Below, piece after piece: positions 61,645-64,000 of a DNA stretch of 64,000 bases. A model generated the notes under the pieces. That model made no database searches. It was given only the letters and a program-made list of their open reading frames with translations, and was not told the DNA's origin. Source of the stretch: Micromonospora cathayae. Lineage in GTDB: Bacteria; Actinomycetota; Actinomycetes; Mycobacteriales; Micromonosporaceae. Location: assembly GCF_028993575.1 (NCBI RefSeq), contig NZ_CP118615.1, positions 1,426,001 to 1,490,000 of the forward strand, in the 5' to 3' direction. Made by a program: the position numbers and the translations under genes. Numbering within the stretch: position 1 is the first letter of the stretch; every line of letters begins with the position of its first letter.

Positions 61645-62369
61645 TGACCGGGGCGAAGCCCGCCGCCGGAGGGCAGCAGAAGTCCACGGTCTGGCTGGTC
61701 GTGGTCACCGTCGTGGTCGTCGGCGTCTGCGTGGGCATCGGGATCGTCAACAACGACGGCGGCGGCAGCGTCGTGCCGCCGCCCACCGCCACCGAGCGGG
61801 CCGACACCGTGGCGGTGCTCAAGCGCAACGCCGAGGCACAGGACGTCTGCTACGGCTGGAAACTCCAGGAGAGCACCCGGGAGGTCAGCGTCGGCTCGAA
61901 CCTCGGCGACGGGGTCCCGGTCGACGACGAGCGCTGCCCGCGCTGGGTCGAGGTCCAGGCGAGTGTCACCTGGACCTCGGAGAGCAGCGAGCTGAGCGAC
62001 TACGCCAGCGTCGGGCTGGACAGCTCCGGTGACCTGGACTCGTACGACCTGCTCCGGGCGCAGCAGGGCCTGACCCGGTTCGGCCTGACCGACGACGTGT
62101 TCATCGACGACCCGGGTTGGGCGATCACCCGGGCGGCGGTGGTGCTGCCGTTGCTGCTGGCCGAGACGGGGCAGGTCCCGCCGGTACCGGTCGGCACCGC
62201 CGCTGCGGAGGCGGCCCCGACGCCGCTCCCGGCGGCCGGCAACGACATCTGGCGGGACCGCTGGGGGTACCTGCTCGCCGTCGGTGGACTGCTGCTGGTC
62301 ACCGCGCTGCTGGTCACCGTCGGCCTGATCCAGCGCCAGCGGCAGCGGCGCGCCCGGCCGGGGCAGTGA
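61644..62369 (+). CDS. hypothetical protein with two membrane helices
   Basis: A 241-residue protein with helices at both ends ('TVWLVVVTVVVVGVCVGIGI' and 'WGYLLAVGGLLLVTALLVTV') and an outside domain of about 170 residues with two Cys ('DVCYGWKLQEST', 'DERCPRWVEV') that probably form a disulfide. Coupled to both neighbours (TGATG upstream, GTGA downstream). No known family, but its position inside the operon argues that it is part of the same membrane complex. Confidence 0.75.
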   Translation: MTGAKPAAGGQQKSTVWLVVVTVVVVGVCVGIGIVNNDGGGSVVPPPTATERADTVAVLKRNAEAQDVCYGWKLQESTREVSVGSNLGDGVPVDDERCPRWVEVQASVTWTSESSELSDYASVGLDSSGDLDSYDLLRAQQGLTRFGLTDDVFIDDPGWAITRAAVVLPLLLAETGQVPPVPVGTAAAEAAPTPLPAAGNDIWRDRWGYLLAVGGLLLVTALLVTVGLIQRQRQRRARPGQ

Positions 62370-64000
62370 CCGCCGGAGCCCCCACCCCGGCCGGCGACCC
62401 ACCCACCCCGGCCGGCGGCGCGGCCGGTACCGGTGGGCTCACCCCGGCCGGCGGCGCGGCCGGTACCGGAAGATCCGCCCCGGCCGGTGACGTGCCGGCC
62501 CGCCCGCGCTGGCGGCTGGCCCGCGCGGCGGTGCTGCTCGCCGTCTTCGTCTGCGCGGCCTGCGGCCTGGTGTACGAGCTGGCCCTGGTCGCGCTGGGCA
62601 GCTACCTGATCGGCGACACGGTCGGCCAGGCGTCGATCGTGCTCGGCGTGATGGTCTTCGCGATGGGGGTCGGCGCGCTCGCCGCGAAGCCGCTCCAGTC
62701 CCGGGCCGCCGCCGCGTTCGCCCTGGTCGAGCTGGTCCTGGCGCTGCTCGGCGGGCTGAGCGTGCTCGGTCTCTACGCGGCGTTCGCCTGGCTGGACCTG
62801 TACGGCCCGGCACTGGTCGGCACCGCGTTCGTGCTGGGCCTGCTGATCGGCGCGGAGATCCCGCTGCTGATGGTGCTGCTGCAACGCATCCGGGAACAGT
62901 CCGCCGGCAGCGCGGTCGCCGACCTGTTCGCCGCCGACTACGTCGGCGCGCTGCTCGGCGGGCTGGCCTTCCCGTTCCTGCTGATCCCGGTCTTCGGGCA
63001 GCTCAAGGGGGCACTCGTGGTCGGCGCGGTGAACGCCGTCGCCGGGGTCGCGCTGATCGTCACGGTCTTCCGGAAGGAACTGAGCCGCCGGGCGTGGGCC
63101 GGAATCACCGCCGGGTCCGTGGTGGTCGCGCTCTGCCTGTCGTACGCCTGGATCACCGCCCGGGACTTCGAGGTGACCGCCCGGCAGCAGCTGTACCGGG
63201 ACCCGGTGGTGCACGCCGAACGCAGCCGTTACCAGGAGATCGTGCTGACCCGGTCGGTCGCCGAGGTCGGCCGGCGGGCCACCGACCTGCGGTTGTTCCT
63301 CAACGGCGACCTCCAGTTCAGCTCGGTCGACGAGTACCGCTACCACGAGGCGCTGGTGCATCCGGCGCTGGCCGGGCCACGCGGCGAGGTGCTGGTGCTC
63401 GGGGCCGGCGACGGGCTGGCCGTCCGTGAGCTGCTGCGCTACCCGGACGTCCGGCGGATCACCGTGGTCGACCTGGACCCGGCGGTGGTGGCGCTGGCCC
63501 GCAGCGAACCGCAACTGCGTCAGCTCAACGGCGACGCGTTCGCCGACCCCCGGGTACGGGTGGTGCACGCCGACGCCTTCGGCTGGCTGCGTACCGCCGG
63601 GGAACGCTTCGACGTGGTGGTGGCCGACCTGCCCGACCCGGACGAGACGGCCACCGCGAAGCTCTACACCGTCGAGTTCTACACCCTGGTCCGCTCGGTG
63701 CTCGCCGACCGGGCCCGACTGGTGGTGCAGTCCGGTTCGCCGTACTTCGCACCCCGGTCGTACTGGTCGATCGAGGCGTCGATCCGGGCCGCCGGGTTCG
63801 CCACCCGGCCGTACCACGTGGACGTGCCGTCCTTCGGCGACTGGGGTTTCGTGCTGGCGGTACCCGGGACTACCCCGCCCGTGTTGGGTCTGCCGGCCGA
63901 CGCGCCGGCCCTGCGGTTCCTGGACCCGGGCACGCTCGCCGCCGCCGGGAACTTCCCCGCCGACCGGCGCCGGGTGGACGTACCCGCCTCCACGCTGTTG
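62366..64000 (+). CDS. membrane-anchored spermidine synthase-like protein (3' truncated)
   Basis: 545 codons are visible from the GTG at 62366, which overlaps the preceding stop; the gene continues past the window. After an Ala/Pro/Gly-rich leader (with a duplicated TPAGGAAGTG segment) come about seven membrane helices ('VLLAVFVCAACGLVYELALV', 'ASIVLGVMVFAMGVGALAAK' and others), then a spermidine-synthase-type domain: 'RYQEIVLTRS', 'LFLNGDLQFSSVDEYRYHEA', 'EVLVLGAGDGLAVRELLRYP', 'ITVVDLDPAVVALA' and 'VVVADLPDPDETATAKLYT'. 'GAGDG' replaces the usual GGGDG. It probably transfers an aminopropyl-type group, possibly to an unusual acceptor; substrate unknown. Confidence 0.88.
   Translation, partial: MTAGAPTPAGDPPTPAGGAAGTGGLTPAGGAAGTGRSAPAGDVPARPRWRLARAAVLLAVFVCAACGLVYELALVALGSYLIGDTVGQASIVLGVMVFAMGVGALAAKPLQSRAAAAFALVELVLALLGGLSVLGLYAAFAWLDLYGPALVGTAFVLGLLIGAEIPLLMVLLQRIREQSAGSAVADLFAADYVGALLGGLAFPFLLIPVFGQLKGALVVGAVNAVAGVALIVTVFRKELSRRAWAGITAGSVVVALCLSYAWITARDFEVTARQQLYRDPVVHAERSRYQEIVLTRSVAEVGRRATDLRLFLNGDLQFSSVDEYRYHEALVHPALAGPRGEVLVLGAGDGLAVRELLRYPDVRRITVVDLDPAVVALARSEPQLRQLNGDAFADPRVRVVHADAFGWLRTAGERFDVVVADLPDPDETATAKLYTVEFYTLVRSVLADRARLVVQSGSPYFAPRSYWSIEASIRAAGFATRPYHVDVPSFGDWGFVLAVPGTTPPVLGLPADAPALRFLDPGTLAAAGNFPADRRRVDVPASTLL

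Noticed and set aside
62000..63817. 605-residue minus-strand frame opposite the spermidine-synthase-like gene
   Set aside because: It lacks motifs and is Gln/Arg/Gly-rich; the plus frame from 62366 has membrane helices and a methyltransferase-like fold signature.

Overview
This window is very GC-rich (roughly 72-73 % by eye) and almost fully packed with genes whose third codon positions are nearly all G or C. The gene set points to a filamentous actinobacterium, most likely in the Micromonosporaceae (Micromonospora or a close relative): HspR with HAIR-type operators, paired dynamin-like GTPases beside the dnaK operon, CWB2 cell-wall-binding proteins, DUF6458 and DUF4247 proteins, a ydaO-type c-di-AMP riboswitch in front of an NlpC/P60 hydrolase, and many leaderless genes with a TAnnnT box 6-7 nt before the start codon. 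The genus is an inference from gene content. I see no prophage, insertion sequence, integrase or CRISPR array; the window reads as chromosomal core plus lineage-specific genes.

Layout. 1-8.9 kb: an Fe-S oxidoreductase cut by the window edge, a GPP34-type lipid-binding protein, two overlapping CNNM/CBS transporters, two secreted NlpC/P60 peptidoglycan hydrolases (the second under a c-di-AMP riboswitch), dCTP deaminase and a PNPOx-fold protein. 9-19.3 kb: a secreted M43 metalloprotease, tRNA-Gly(CCC), a TetR regulator divergent from a glycosidase-like protein across a perfect 18-bp palindrome, two divergent TolB-propeller/CWB2 surface proteins, an LLM flavin oxidoreductase, an ASCH protein and a phosphoribosyltransferase. 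19.4-25.9 kb: an RlpA-like secreted protein, a SpoIIE/PP2C phosphatase, a large acyl-CoA dehydrogenase, two DUF6458 proteins on either side of a SixA-like phosphatase, and a hemolysin III protein.

26-46 kb: the 5-oxoprolinase operon pxpB-(small Ala/Gly-rich ORF)-pxpC-pxpA; a thioredoxin/NHL protein; a secreted CBM2 protein; a 917-residue repeat-rich membrane protein; a 47-residue small protein; the branched-chain-type 2-oxoacid dehydrogenase operon (E1alpha-E1beta-E2); and a DynA/DynB-like pair of membrane GTPases.

46-64 kb: dnaK-grpE-dnaJ-hspR, and 5 kb further on clpB. Both carry an HspR-type inverted repeat, so the repressor and its two main target units lie together. Between them are a KhtT/KhtU-like K+/H+ antiporter pair, a lipoprotein and small secreted or hypothetical proteins. 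The window ends inside a tightly coupled operon DUF4178-DUF2617-DUF4247-DUF350-membrane protein-membrane-anchored spermidine-synthase-like protein. This operon is the best candidate here for a poorly described system: a membrane-associated polyamine-type modification or envelope-stress module.

Recurrent themes are envelope maintenance (NlpC/P60, RlpA, CWB2, DynAB-like, CNNM), proteostasis (HspR regulon), possible c-di-AMP/potassium control (riboswitch plus KhtTU-like pair), and many in-frame low-complexity expansions (PxpB, the SixA-like protein, the small pxp ORF, the 917-residue protein).
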